The notes under the pieces were generated by a model that was not told the origin of the DNA, searched no databases, and saw only the letters and a program-made list of their open reading frames with translations. A DNA stretch of 39,426 nt from a bacterium (GTDB lineage Bacteria > Gemmatimonadota > Gemmatimonadetes > Gemmatimonadales > Gemmatimonadaceae), in NCBI GenBank assembly GCA_027484025.1, contig JAIXTI010000190.1:1-39426 (forward strand). The letters are read 5' to 3'. Within the stretch, counting starts at the first letter, position 1, and the number at the start of each line of letters is the position of its first letter. A program made the translations under genes and the position numbers. Below are positions 6,896 to 15,220 of the stretch, piece by piece.

Positions 6896-8050
6896 ATGAC
6901 TTCACCGGATACGCCGTCGTTCACGCGGGTTTCGCTGAGCTACCCCGAACCCCACATGCAGTCGGTGGGCGTGGTCTGTGTTCGCGCTCGAAACGAGAAG
7001 GTCGCCTCAACCGGCTCGCCATATCTCGTGCTCACGCTGGGCCACCGCGACGGCTCGGCCACCGTCAAAGTGTGGTCGAATGACATGCCGGCGTGGCAGG
7101 AGGTGCGCGAAGGCGATGCCCTCTGGGTTCGCCTCCTGGGTAAGGCGGGGAGCAACGGCTTCGCCCCCGAATGGACCGTGCAGGAATTCTCCAAGCTCTC
7201 GCCGGAGCATCCAATACGGGACGACCTCCTGCCGGCCTGTCCGATCCCGTTCGAGGAGCTCCGCGCACGGTACGACGCACTGCGTGATCTGCTCAGCAAC
7301 CCGGCGCAGGTGCTCCTCGACGTGGTCATGGATTACGTGGGAGCGGAAAACTACTGGCGCGCGCCGGCCGCCGAGCGCATGCACCACGCAGTGGCGCCCT
7401 ACGGACTGGTGTGGCACTCGGTCGAAGTCGCGGAGGTCGCCGTGGCCACAGCCCGCGCGATTCCCACGTATGCCCCGCAGCTATCGGTCGACGCGCTGGT
7501 CTTGGGCGCGCTGCTCCACGACCTCGGAAAAATCCGCGAGTACGAGGTGGTCCCCGGTGTTGGTATTCGACGCTCGGTCCTCGCCGAAGCGCGATACCAC
7601 ACGACGCTTGGGATCGAGATGGTGGCCACGGCGACGGCGATTCATGCGGCTCGACTCGAGGCCGCAGGGGTACCGGCGTGGCTGATCCAACACGTTTATG
7701 CCGTGATCGAATCGCATCACGCGCAAAAGGAGTGGGGCAGCCCGTCGTCGCCGGCATCACGCGAGGCGTGGTTGCTGCACTTGGCAGATCAGACCTCGGC
7801 CAAGTTGTCGGCCCTTTCGGCGACCCTCGAGCGTGCCACGCCGATGGATGCGGAGGCGTGGTATCGCCCCGCTGAGCCGCGTGCGCGCCCGCTGCAACGG
7901 TTCGACCTGCTACAGGCCGCCGCGACGACGCCTGCCAGCGCCCTCGCGGTCGGCGGCCGCGAGTCGAGTCAGCCCATGCTCGAAGGTGATTCGGCGCCCG
8001 ACGAGGTCGCGTACGACGACCGCATCACCATCATCATCAACCCGGAGTAA
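6896..8050 (+). CDS. YhaM-like protein: OB-fold nucleic-acid-binding domain plus HD hydrolase domain
   Basis: YhaM-type enzymes of Firmicutes are 3'-to-5' exonucleases with an N-terminal OB fold and a C-terminal metal-dependent HD domain. Here residues about 22-98 look like the OB fold. The HD domain shows H174 (WHSVEVAE), H208-D209 in LGALLHDLGKI, H274-H275 (ESHHAQKEWGSP) and D298 (LHLADQTSAKL), the YhaM-style order including the E/K-x-WGSP segment. The metal ligands appear intact, so a phosphodiesterase acting on RNA or DNA is likely. The last 70 residues are unlike YhaM and are low complexity. CGGAG lies 6 nt before the ATG. The next gene starts 2 nt after the stop, so the two are probably translated together. 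A housekeeping role is possible, but its neighbours are mobile-element genes. Confidence 0.75.
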   Translation: MTSPDTPSFTRVSLSYPEPHMQSVGVVCVRARNEKVASTGSPYLVLTLGHRDGSATVKVWSNDMPAWQEVREGDALWVRLLGKAGSNGFAPEWTVQEFSKLSPEHPIRDDLLPACPIPFEELRARYDALRDLLSNPAQVLLDVVMDYVGAENYWRAPAAERMHHAVAPYGLVWHSVEVAEVAVATARAIPTYAPQLSVDALVLGALLHDLGKIREYEVVPGVGIRRSVLAEARYHTTLGIEMVATATAIHAARLEAAGVPAWLIQHVYAVIESHHAQKEWGSPSSPASREAWLLHLADQTSAKLSALSATLERATPMDAEAWYRPAEPRARPLQRFDLLQAAATTPASALAVGGRESSQPMLEGDSAPDEVAYDDRITIIINPE

Positions 8051-8052
8051 CG

Positions 8053-8364
8053 ATGGCCCTCTCTTCCAACGAACCGAACGCACCGTCGCGTGACGACGAC
8101 AGCACGCACCATCTGCATCTGCCCACGGTGGTGCGCCACGCTGATGGCCGTATCGAGATCACCCTCTCGCGCCGCGATTACCAGCACGTAGTCACGGCCC
8201 TCGGCCTCGAGGGGCTCGCCGCCGGGCGCCTGGAAGGCGCCGGCGCCAATGGCTCGCGCGCCCTCGCGCTGGCGCGTGTGCTCGTGGGGGCACTCCCCAC
8301 CGCCGCGCAGGACGAGGTGCGGGAGACGTGTCGCCTGCTTCGTCGGATGCGTCGGTCCGCGTAA
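8053..8364 (+). CDS. Small hypothetical protein (103 residues)
   Basis: Not recognised. It starts 2 nt after the YhaM-like stop, with GGAG inside the end of that gene, which supports coupled translation and therefore a real gene. The middle reads HADGRIEITLSRRDYQHVV and the C-terminus is a basic helix (CRLLRRMRRSA). No membrane segment. It might be a partner of the HD protein. Confidence 0.6.
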   Translation: MALSSNEPNAPSRDDDSTHHLHLPTVVRHADGRIEITLSRRDYQHVVTALGLEGLAAGRLEGAGANGSRALALARVLVGALPTAAQDEVRETCRLLRRMRRSA

Positions 8365-8449
8365 GTGATTGCGGGAAAACGGTTTGGTTGCTGTGCTGCG
8401 CTTCCGGACGGCGAGCGCCCCGGCATTCGTGGCAATCCAACGAAGACCC

Positions 8450-8496
8450 GCTAGGCTGTCCGCGCTCACGGTTGGACTGATCCGCGGTGAGCGCGG
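8450..8496 (+). promoter_or_regulatory. TAGGCT promoter-like site and 10-bp leader hairpin before the transposase gene
   Basis: TAGGCT at 8452-8457 sits in a context similar to the site at 4967-4977. Immediately after it, CCGCGCTCAC (8460-8469) and GTGAGCGCGG (8487-8496) form a perfect 10-bp stem. The transposase ATG is 66 nt further on. The hairpin could be an operator for autoregulation or an mRNA leader structure. The rest of 8365-8562 holds no gene I can support. Confidence 0.4.
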
Positions 8497-8562
8497 CCCG
8501 CAGCCGGGCAAACGGTGCCGCGTGGTGTCCTCTGCCCGAGTCTCACTCGAACTCGAACGATC

Positions 8563-10542
8563 ATGTCGCTCTACGCGCCGGACAAGGCAGAAAAAATCGG
8601 CACCTACACGGAGACCCGGAAGCGCGCGCGCGCCCGCCAGATGGAACGGCGTGAGGCCCGCGCGAAGGAGCGCCTGAGGGTCGCCAAGCTTGCGGCGGAG
8701 AAGCGGAAGAACAAGAAGTCGTGGCGAAAGATCGAAGAGGAGATCGAAGAGATGGCCGCGGCGGGCGACCTCAAGCGCCCGTATTCCCACGAAAAGATTC
8801 GCCAGCTGGCAGCAGACTACGCGAGTGGGAAGAAGTCGGAGTCGGACTATCTGGACCGCCGGCGCGCCGGGCGGCCGAACCGCATCGATCACGTGCTGCT
8901 CAACATGATTCGGACGGCGGTACTCACCAACGAAGCGTCTCCAGTGGCGGAGCTGTATCGGAAGCTCGGCGAGACGGCCACGAAGTTGGGAATTGCGATG
9001 CCGAGCTACGATACCGTGAAGCGGCGGGTGGCGGAGCTGGGACGGACCAAGCGAACCGCTGCGGCCTACGGGGCGCGCGCCGCGCAGATGGAAGGCATGA
9101 CCCATTCCACGGTCCCAGCGCAATTCCCCCATGACGTGTGGGTGCTCGATGAGTTCGAGTCCCCGTTTTACAGTCAGGTGTGGGACAAGAAGCTGGAGAA
9201 GATGGTATCGGTTCGCGCGACGGTGATCACGATTGCCGACCACCTCAGCGGCGTGATTGTCGGCTACTGGCTGGTCGACCCCTCGCGTCGGACCGACCCG
9301 GAGACCGGTCTCGTCATGCGGAGTGGGTTCGAGGCGTCGGATGTGCTGGCGGCGCTGCTCTCCGCTGCGTGGGGTCGTGCGCTCGCGACGCCGGCCTGCG
9401 CCGATTTCACGGGCTGGCTCCCGCGCTGTCTACGCTGGGACAATCACCGCACCCACGGCTCGCTGCGGCCGATTCTTACGGAGCTGGGAGAACGCCTCGG
9501 GGTGGAGGTGGCGTCGTTCCACAAGGCGTCGGAAGACGCGCCGGTGACCTCCTTTGCCGACTGGCAGGAGGTTGAGGTGGAGGGCGTGCAGTATTCGGAT
9601 GCGCAGCACGGCATCGTCGTACCCAAGTTGCCGAGAATGCGGGCCATCAACCGCGGCAAGATCGAACGCACCATCGGCGTGGTGAAGCGCTGGTGTGCCC
9701 ACGTCGACAGCCACGTGGACCGCGTGATTCCGCTGGACCGCCTCGACACGTCGCCCAAGTGGCTGCGCGACGTGAAGGCCGGGGCAGGCTTCCGCGAGTT
9801 CCGTCGCATGCCGATGGACGTCAAGCGCCTGCCGAGCATCGAGGATAGTCGGGCCATCCTGGACGGCGTGATTCGGCGCTTCAACCACGAGGCGGTGCCC
9901 ATGCGGATTGGGATGACCCGCCGCGCCCTCTACAAAAAGACGTGGTCCGATACCGGACCGCGGCCGGGCGTCGACCTTCTGGCGGCGCTGCCTGTCGAGG
10001 CCGCCTTCGTCAGGGAAGAAGGCATCGTCCACGACCGCGATGGAATCTCGAGTGTCTTCTCGTACGAGATCGAGGGGCGCTATGCGATGCTGCTCGACAC
10101 CGAGGTCACCTACAAGGTGGATCCCCTGCATCGAGGAATCTGGGTGTTGGTCGAGAACCGATGGTGCTGGGTGCCCCACAAATTCGAGTGGGCGAGCGAA
10201 CCCGGGCGGGCCGAGCAGGTGGCGCGCCAGGCCACCGCGAACGCGCGATACCACGCCAGCGAGACTATTGCGGCACTGGGCGCGCAGAAGGATGCGCGCC
10301 ATGGACCGGGCGCGACGGCGGAAGATGAGCGGGCGGCGGAGGACATCCTGAAGGGCAAGCGCAAAGCGCCGCGTCCCGATGCCCCTGCGGAGCAGTCGGC
10401 GGCGGACGACGCGCCACCTAGTTCGCCCCCGTCGGCGACGAGCAATGCTGAGTCGTCGGCTTCTCCGAAACCGACGTTTCGTAGCCGAGCGGATCGCCTT
10501 CGGGATGTATCCGGTCAATCCGGGCTCGATGCGGTAGGCTGA
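8563..10542 (+). CDS. DDE transposase of the TniA/TnsB/MuA type
   Basis: Catalyses strand transfer of a transposon with the retroviral-integrase fold. The N-terminal 100 residues are very basic and helical (transposon-end binding likely). An HTH-like segment lies near 100-165 (RRRAGRPNRIDHVLLNMI, then YDTVKRRVAEL). The catalytic core shows D196 (VWVLDEF), D293 (LRWDNHRTHGS) and E368 (NRGKIERTIGVVK). The D293-E368 spacing of 75 is long for this group, so an insertion lies within the core. A second beta domain (about 480-560, LLDTEVTYKVDP) matches the Mu-type C-terminal barrel. The tail is low complexity, as expected for an ATPase-interaction region. ATG 8563 chosen; the frame extends upstream to 8515. 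The next gene starts 37 nt after the stop, and the next two overlap, forming one operon. Confidence 0.85.
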   Translation: MSLYAPDKAEKIGTYTETRKRARARQMERREARAKERLRVAKLAAEKRKNKKSWRKIEEEIEEMAAAGDLKRPYSHEKIRQLAADYASGKKSESDYLDRRRAGRPNRIDHVLLNMIRTAVLTNEASPVAELYRKLGETATKLGIAMPSYDTVKRRVAELGRTKRTAAAYGARAAQMEGMTHSTVPAQFPHDVWVLDEFESPFYSQVWDKKLEKMVSVRATVITIADHLSGVIVGYWLVDPSRRTDPETGLVMRSGFEASDVLAALLSAAWGRALATPACADFTGWLPRCLRWDNHRTHGSLRPILTELGERLGVEVASFHKASEDAPVTSFADWQEVEVEGVQYSDAQHGIVVPKLPRMRAINRGKIERTIGVVKRWCAHVDSHVDRVIPLDRLDTSPKWLRDVKAGAGFREFRRMPMDVKRLPSIEDSRAILDGVIRRFNHEAVPMRIGMTRRALYKKTWSDTGPRPGVDLLAALPVEAAFVREEGIVHDRDGISSVFSYEIEGRYAMLLDTEVTYKVDPLHRGIWVLVENRWCWVPHKFEWASEPGRAEQVARQATANARYHASETIAALGAQKDARHGPGATAEDERAAEDILKGKRKAPRPDAPAEQSAADDAPPSSPPSATSNAESSASPKPTFRSRADRLRDVSGQSGLDAVG

Positions 10543-10579
10543 CCGGCGCCAACGCGATCCCTACCTCAAACCACTCGCT

Positions 10580-11569
10580 ATGTCCGTTTCGATTACGCTC
10601 GGGAAGTACGATGCTGCGCATGTGACCGCCTCGGAGGATCTGACGATCCCGGTCCTCGACGGGGTCATGGCCATGCAGCAGCTCACCATCAAAACGCAGC
10701 AGGCGCTCAGCCGCGCGCTACAGCTCAAGACGGGGGTGCTCGTCATTGGCCCGAAAGGGGCCGGGAAGAGCACGGCCCTCGACCGGGCCATCCGCGCGCA
10801 CCGCGAGGGCGAGCAGCAACTCGTCGCCAAGATGCCGGGCGAGTATCGAGAGCGTCGCGTCCTGCGCGCCCATGGGCTCAACAGCAAGACCGGCCGCGAG
10901 CTGCTGATCTCCCTTCTCAAAGAGGTGTCGCCCGGGCTGCGCGACCGCAGCCTCGGCATGCGGAAATCCGACGACGACCTCCGAGCGGAGCTAGTGTCGG
11001 CGCTCCTCAACAAGAGTTACAGCGCGGTGGTGTTTGACGAAGCCGAATACCTGAACGACCGAGCCGTCGATCAGTTGCGCAAGGTGATGGCCGACGCCGC
11101 GGAGCGCGACGCGCGGCGGGTGGTCGTGGAGAACGGCCGCGAGGAGTACCGTGCTGCTGGAATCGGCGTGTTGCTGGTGGGCACGAAGGCGGTGCTCGAG
11201 GTGGTGCGTTGCGATGCCGATGCTGGCCACCGCTGGTCGGAGGTGGTCGAACTCGAGACGCTGGCGCCGGATGTGGTGTGCGACTGCTACGCTGAAATCT
11301 TTCCGGCCTTTCGCGCACACGTCCTCGACGTCGGACTCGCCGCGTGGCGCGAGTTCTGCGCCAATCACGTGGCGGTTGGCCGACGGTTGACGGTCGACAA
11401 AGTGGTGCTGCACGCCCGTCGCTACTACGACACGTATCTCTCGTCTGACCTCGCGGAGGCCCTGCCGTCCGTGGCGCGGGAGCATATCCCGTTCAATCGG
11501 GTGCTGTTCCTATACACGCTCGACAACGGCGAACTCACCAAGTCGACGCCAGCGAAGGGGAAGGCGTGA
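10580..11569 (+). CDS. TniB/TnsC/MuB-type AAA+ ATPase of the transposition operon
   Basis: Transposition ATPases of this group bind target DNA and activate the DDE transposase. Walker A is GPKGAGKST (residues 57-65) and Walker B is AVVFDE with D153-E154, followed by AEYLNDRAVDQLRKVM as in TniB/TnsC. The segment LLVGTKAVLEVV fits the sensor 1 region. Length (329) is normal for the family. TAGGCT at 10535-10540 overlaps the end of the transposase gene and could serve as a -10, but it encodes the last residues and may be coincidence. No clear ribosome-binding site is visible. The stop overlaps the next start by 4 bp (GTGA). Confidence 0.85.
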   Translation: MSVSITLGKYDAAHVTASEDLTIPVLDGVMAMQQLTIKTQQALSRALQLKTGVLVIGPKGAGKSTALDRAIRAHREGEQQLVAKMPGEYRERRVLRAHGLNSKTGRELLISLLKEVSPGLRDRSLGMRKSDDDLRAELVSALLNKSYSAVVFDEAEYLNDRAVDQLRKVMADAAERDARRVVVENGREEYRAAGIGVLLVGTKAVLEVVRCDADAGHRWSEVVELETLAPDVVCDCYAEIFPAFRAHVLDVGLAAWREFCANHVAVGRRLTVDKVVLHARRYYDTYLSSDLAEALPSVAREHIPFNRVLFLYTLDNGELTKSTPAKGKA

Positions 11570-13479
11570 GGCATGGTTCCGTGAAGTCCTCGTCGGCGCC
11601 GAAGGTGTCTCAGGCGGCCGTTCTGGACGGACAGACGAAGTCCGCGCGCGTCGCCGCGGCGTGGCTTCGGGCAGGGATCGCGCTGGGCTGCGCCCTCCGG
11701 TCGCGGGATATCGCCGCCTTGTGGCCAACCTACGGCGACGGCGAGGTGCCTCGCCCGCTCTCGAAGTATGTGCAGTTGCTGCAGCGCGCCGGCGTGCTGA
11801 AGCGAGTCGATGAGCGGTGGGGGAGCAGCCGCTATGTGCATGTGGCGGCGCCGCCGGTTGTCGAGAAGCCCGGCGCGACCACGGATATCGTGCCGTATGT
11901 CTTGGCGGCGGTCGAATACGCCGCGCAGCAGGCCGGTCGCTTCGTGACGACCCGCGAAGTGACCGACGCGTTGCCCGAGGTGGGCTATACCGGCTGTATC
12001 GACAAGGCGCTGAAGACGCGTCTCTGGCAAACGCTGGAGACGCTCGCGTCCCCGAAGAAAGCGATCACGCCGGGAGCGCCGGACGATTCGGCCAAGTTGC
12101 AGATGGCCACCACCAAGCGGCCGAATGGTGCACACGCTGAACGGGCACGCGTGTACTGGTGGGCGCCGGCGGCGTTCGTCAGCGCGCCACCCTCGTCCGA
12201 GGCCTCAGCCTCGCCACGCGAGAGCGCCATGCGTTTGGTCCAGGCCGCGACCACCGTCTTGGGGATACCGGTCACCAGTCATGAGCTCGTGGCCTATGCC
12301 CGCTGGTTGCATCGGCAGGTTGATGCGCCGCCCAGCGCGCCGAAGATGGACAAGGGCGAGATCGTTTCGGCACTCAAGGCGGCTCGCCTCGACAACGGCG
12401 GCCATGCGCGGGCCAATCGGCAGTTCGGCGTGGTGACGCATCAGACGCCGTACACCGCTGGCCGGCTCGTGCCCGTGAGATTTTCGACCACGCCGCCGTC
12501 CGCGGTCGACGTCCGTCTTATGACGGCGCTCGACTTGTTGACTGTCCTTCGCCCTGCGCATGAGTGCTCGCTGATGGACGCGCTGACTACCAACGCCACA
12601 TTGGGCACCACGCTTGCCGCCGATCTGGTCGCGTATCGCCGGGAGGTGTTGTATCGCCAGCTCACGAACACGATTCCTGCCACTGACTGGCCGGGTGTGC
12701 TGAGGCATTTGCGGTCAACGGTCGAACGGCTCTACGAGTGGAACGTTGGCCTCCCCCTCGAGGGGCCAGGTAGCGCAGCCATACGACGGGCGCTGAACGC
12801 CGTCGATGAGCGCTCCCGCGATCTGAATGCAGTGGAGCACGCGCTGACGTGGGCGCCGCTCCCGGTACCCGACCGGTTCGCCGACCTGGTGGATCCGCTG
12901 GTGGTCGGCACGGGACCGACGCTGTCGTTCGAGCAGTTGGCGCCCCTACACGCCGGTCTGACTGCGTTGCAGCGCGGTCGGGACGGCGTGCACCCGGTTT
13001 TCCGCCGGGCCCGACGCATCGCCGGGACGCGCCCTGAGGGGTGGCGGGCCGGGGCCGGCCAGGCGCCTGCGTGGGAGCGCATTGACCGTGTCGATGCATA
13101 TGCCGTGGCGGTCAACTATGTTGGCGCCCCCAACACCACTGTGCTGGTGGCCGACGCCGTCTTGCTGCTGGGGGGCGTGCTGCGCGACGCACGCGTTCTC
13201 GTGCGCGCAATCGAGACGGCTGGGCCCGGTGACGAATGGATCGAACGTGGGCTTCTCGTCGCGATGGGTCTTCTGGGGCACACTGTGCCGGCGGCCCGCT
13301 GGCTGCCGCGGGCGAGGCTCGTTGAAGCGGGGCTGCTCGCTGTAGTGCTGGCCGACCCCGAGGCCGCGCAGGTGGCAATGCGCGCGCTCATTCGCGACGG
13401 GGATACGACGACGCGCCAGATGATCTCGGACGCGCTGTTGCAGGTGGAGTGCGGGGAGTGGTTGGCGTTGCTAGGGTAG
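11566..13479 (+). CDS. Third gene of the transposition operon, unrecognised, with two wHTH-like segments
   Basis: The GTG at 11566 overlaps the ATPase stop (GTGA), so it is co-translated with tniB-like. I see no TniQ or TnsD zinc finger and no resolvase signature. Residues about 40-85 (LRSRDIAALWP, then YVQLLQRAGVLKRV) and about 110-200 (RFVTTREVTDALPEVG, then ARVYWWAP) look like successive winged helices. Further segments around 210-300 are helical. The remaining 330 residues are helical with an Ala/Leu/Val-rich end. In TniABQ and Tn7-like elements the third gene picks the target site, so a targeting role is plausible, but this is position-based inference; a cointegrate- or regulation-related function is equally open. 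Confidence 0.65.
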   Translation: MRHGSVKSSSAPKVSQAAVLDGQTKSARVAAAWLRAGIALGCALRSRDIAALWPTYGDGEVPRPLSKYVQLLQRAGVLKRVDERWGSSRYVHVAAPPVVEKPGATTDIVPYVLAAVEYAAQQAGRFVTTREVTDALPEVGYTGCIDKALKTRLWQTLETLASPKKAITPGAPDDSAKLQMATTKRPNGAHAERARVYWWAPAAFVSAPPSSEASASPRESAMRLVQAATTVLGIPVTSHELVAYARWLHRQVDAPPSAPKMDKGEIVSALKAARLDNGGHARANRQFGVVTHQTPYTAGRLVPVRFSTTPPSAVDVRLMTALDLLTVLRPAHECSLMDALTTNATLGTTLAADLVAYRREVLYRQLTNTIPATDWPGVLRHLRSTVERLYEWNVGLPLEGPGSAAIRRALNAVDERSRDLNAVEHALTWAPLPVPDRFADLVDPLVVGTGPTLSFEQLAPLHAGLTALQRGRDGVHPVFRRARRIAGTRPEGWRAGAGQAPAWERIDRVDAYAVAVNYVGAPNTTVLVADAVLLLGGVLRDARVLVRAIETAGPGDEWIERGLLVAMGLLGHTVPAARWLPRARLVEAGLLAVVLADPEAAQVAMRALIRDGDTTTRQMISDALLQVECGEWLALLG

Positions 13480-13580
13480 GTCCAAGATCTATCCGAGCAC
13501 CACTGTCCCCAGGCTGCTGGTGTGACCCCTTCTTGAATTACTGCAGCAGCATGGATCGTGCAGACGCGACCAGCAACGCC

Positions 13581-13592
13581 CTGTCGCGACAG
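13581..13592. repeat. Perfect 12-bp palindrome downstream of the transposition operon
   Basis: CTGTCGCGACAG is a perfect palindrome 100 nt after the last transposition gene, in the non-coding stretch 13480-13741. A TGT/ACA-containing site here could mark or lie near a transposon end, but I found no matching inverted copy on the left and no target duplication. Confidence 0.3.
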
Positions 13593-13741
13593 CTAAGGGG
13601 TAAATTTTCGGTGAAAGAAGTGTTACTATCTCGCCGGGATCCCCCCCTCTGTAACACGCGGCGGGCTCGCTCAGAAAGCCGAGTGCAATAGTTTGGGTTG
13701 TGTCTGCGCAAGGACGCGCAACTTCATATGGAGAATAGACA

Positions 13742-14776
13742 GTGACGGAAGTATCACTCGGCTCTGCGTCGAATGCGCCAGGATCGGAAATTGTCGCGCG
13801 GTCGAATAAGGAGGACCTGAAGGCGCTTTTTTATGTCCTTGCGGGCAAGCCGGATAGCGTCATTAAAGTATTCCCGCGACCCGCAATCGTCGAGCCAAAG
13901 GACCTGTATGATTTAAATGATCGCATCTCCGAGAAGCTAGCACAGCACCACGTGTTTAGTGTTGTCGTCACTGCTACAATCGCGCACGACAAGAATCTCA
14001 TCAAGGAGTTTGCGTGGTCTGAATTCGCAGCTCACAAATGGAACGGTGCAGAGACGACCAAGTCAGCTAGTCTTCGTTGGGATTTCATGGTCCAGCTACC
14101 GGGATATCAAGTACCACAGCGACATACCCTCACGCTCAGAATCTCGGGAGAGCGAAACCCGATGGATATGCTTGAGGTTGCGCTGTCGAAAGACGCGGAT
14201 AAGGCGAGTCGCGCTGAAACAGAGTTCGCGCCGATGTTTTGCCGCGTCGACTTTATCAATGCTCTTTTGAGCGAGGAGTTGATCAATATTGTGGTGGCGT
14301 GGCATGCAGCACTGCCGAAGCCTGCTGGATCAACGGGGTTCTGGCCGTGGCTTCGCAAGCATGACCACTATGTGATCCCAGCAACCCACGTGATGGCGAA
14401 GATGATCGGCGTTGCCGTGTGTCTGATTGTTGGGGGGGTGCTGCTCCCGACAGACCTATCAGGTGGGGTCACACCACGGCTTGGAGTACAGTTCGCCGCA
14501 TGGCTACTTACTTCACTAGCATTCATCGAAATCCTTGAGATGATTGGTCACTTCGTCGGGCAAGGTGCGGCTTCCGCTCTTGATCGTTCTAATCGACATG
14601 TCGCTCTTCGTTTCACGAGAGGTGATATCAATCGGGAATCTGAACTTGCAGAGGCGAACAGAAAGAGCATTCGGAATGTTGCTTGGCGCCTTGGAGGGGC
14701 CTTCGCTCTTGATGTAGCCTTTACTGTTGGCGCGACCTGGATCGCAACCCGCGTGCTGTCCGGAAGCGGAAGTTGA
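13742..14776 (+). CDS. Hypothetical membrane protein with large N-terminal soluble domain
   Basis: The first about 205 residues are soluble and unrecognised, with a possible central beta-rich part (SVVVTATIAHDKNL, LRWDFMVQLPGY). Three hydrophobic segments follow: about 210-232 (MIGVAVCLIVGGVLLP), about 238-262 (FAAWLLTSLAFIEILEMIGHF) and about 318-338 (FALDVAFTVGATWIATRVL). The topology suggests a cytoplasmic domain tied to the inner membrane. The coding sequence is richer in A and T than either neighbour, consistent with recent transfer. GTG start with TGGAGA upstream. No partner gene is coupled to it, and no operon is visible. Function unknown. Confidence 0.65.
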   Translation: MTEVSLGSASNAPGSEIVARSNKEDLKALFYVLAGKPDSVIKVFPRPAIVEPKDLYDLNDRISEKLAQHHVFSVVVTATIAHDKNLIKEFAWSEFAAHKWNGAETTKSASLRWDFMVQLPGYQVPQRHTLTLRISGERNPMDMLEVALSKDADKASRAETEFAPMFCRVDFINALLSEELINIVVAWHAALPKPAGSTGFWPWLRKHDHYVIPATHVMAKMIGVAVCLIVGGVLLPTDLSGGVTPRLGVQFAAWLLTSLAFIEILEMIGHFVGQGAASALDRSNRHVALRFTRGDINRESELAEANRKSIRNVAWRLGGAFALDVAFTVGATWIATRVLSGSGS

Positions 14777-15012
14777 GAAGATACCACGCACATGGTGACA
14801 CCTATGTGGTCGACAAGGTCTGCCGGTGGCATCTGTAGGATGCTGCATAGTTCCACGGGGAAGGAGATGTCCGCTGCAATGTGCGAGCGGAAAGACCATA
14901 GTGGCTGATCCACGACAACGACAAAGCCCAAAACTCCTTCTCGTACGTTGACGCCCTGTAGCACCGAGTTGATTGCTGTCAATAAACTTCTGCGTATCGT
15001 GTCAAGTTTTGG

Positions 15013-15126
15013 CTGCGTCCCGACAGCCGAGCCTGTCGGGACGCAGTAGTCCGTGGTCACCCTGCGCTGATGTTTTGACGGTTCATGCTCACTCCCCCGT
15101 CCGGTGTTCACCGTGGCGGGGGAGTG
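15013..15126. repeat. Two strong hairpins in the 14777-15220 non-coding stretch
   Basis: First, CTGCGTCCCGACAG (15013-15026) and CTGTCGGGACGCAG (15033-15046) form a perfect 14-bp stem with a 6-nt loop. Second, CACTCCCCCG (15090-15099) and CGGGGGAGTG (15117-15126) form a 10-bp stem whose loop contains the inner CGGTG/CACCG pair. Neither is followed by a T run. The rest of 14777-15220 has no gene I can support; the second strand frames across it look like chance. Confidence 0.7.
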
Positions 15127-15173
15127 CGGTTTGGGCCGGAAATCCGAGATCGAAGCTACGGTCGAGTAATATT

Positions 15174-15214
15174 TACCCGGGTATATTGACGTTCTAATAA
15201 TATCCGGATAAAAT
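15174..15214 (+). promoter_or_regulatory. Near-consensus sigma-70 promoter with two related palindromes before the GIY-YIG gene
   Basis: TTGACG (15186-15191), a 17-nt spacer and TAAAAT (15209-15214) form a near-perfect promoter in a notably AT-rich patch. The expected transcript start is near 15221, which is the A of the ATG, so the message may be leaderless. TACCCGGGTA (15174-15183) is a perfect palindrome just upstream of the -35. TATCCGGATA (15201-15210) is a second, similar one overlapping the spacer and -10. Their centres are 27 bp apart. This is the arrangement expected for repression, by a protein not identified here. Confidence 0.7.
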
Positions 15215-15220
15215 AAGGGA

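Noticed and set aside
9430-10518. Minus-strand open frame inside the transposase gene
   Set aside because: Antisense to a transposase with an identifiable DDE set; no start signal or motif.
10535-10540. TAGGCT as a promoter for the ATPase gene
   Set aside because: It encodes the last residues of the transposase and the operon is compact, so chance is as likely.
13581-13592. CTGTCGCGACAG as a transposon end
   Set aside because: No inverted counterpart or duplicated target found in the window, so it is listed only as a palindrome.
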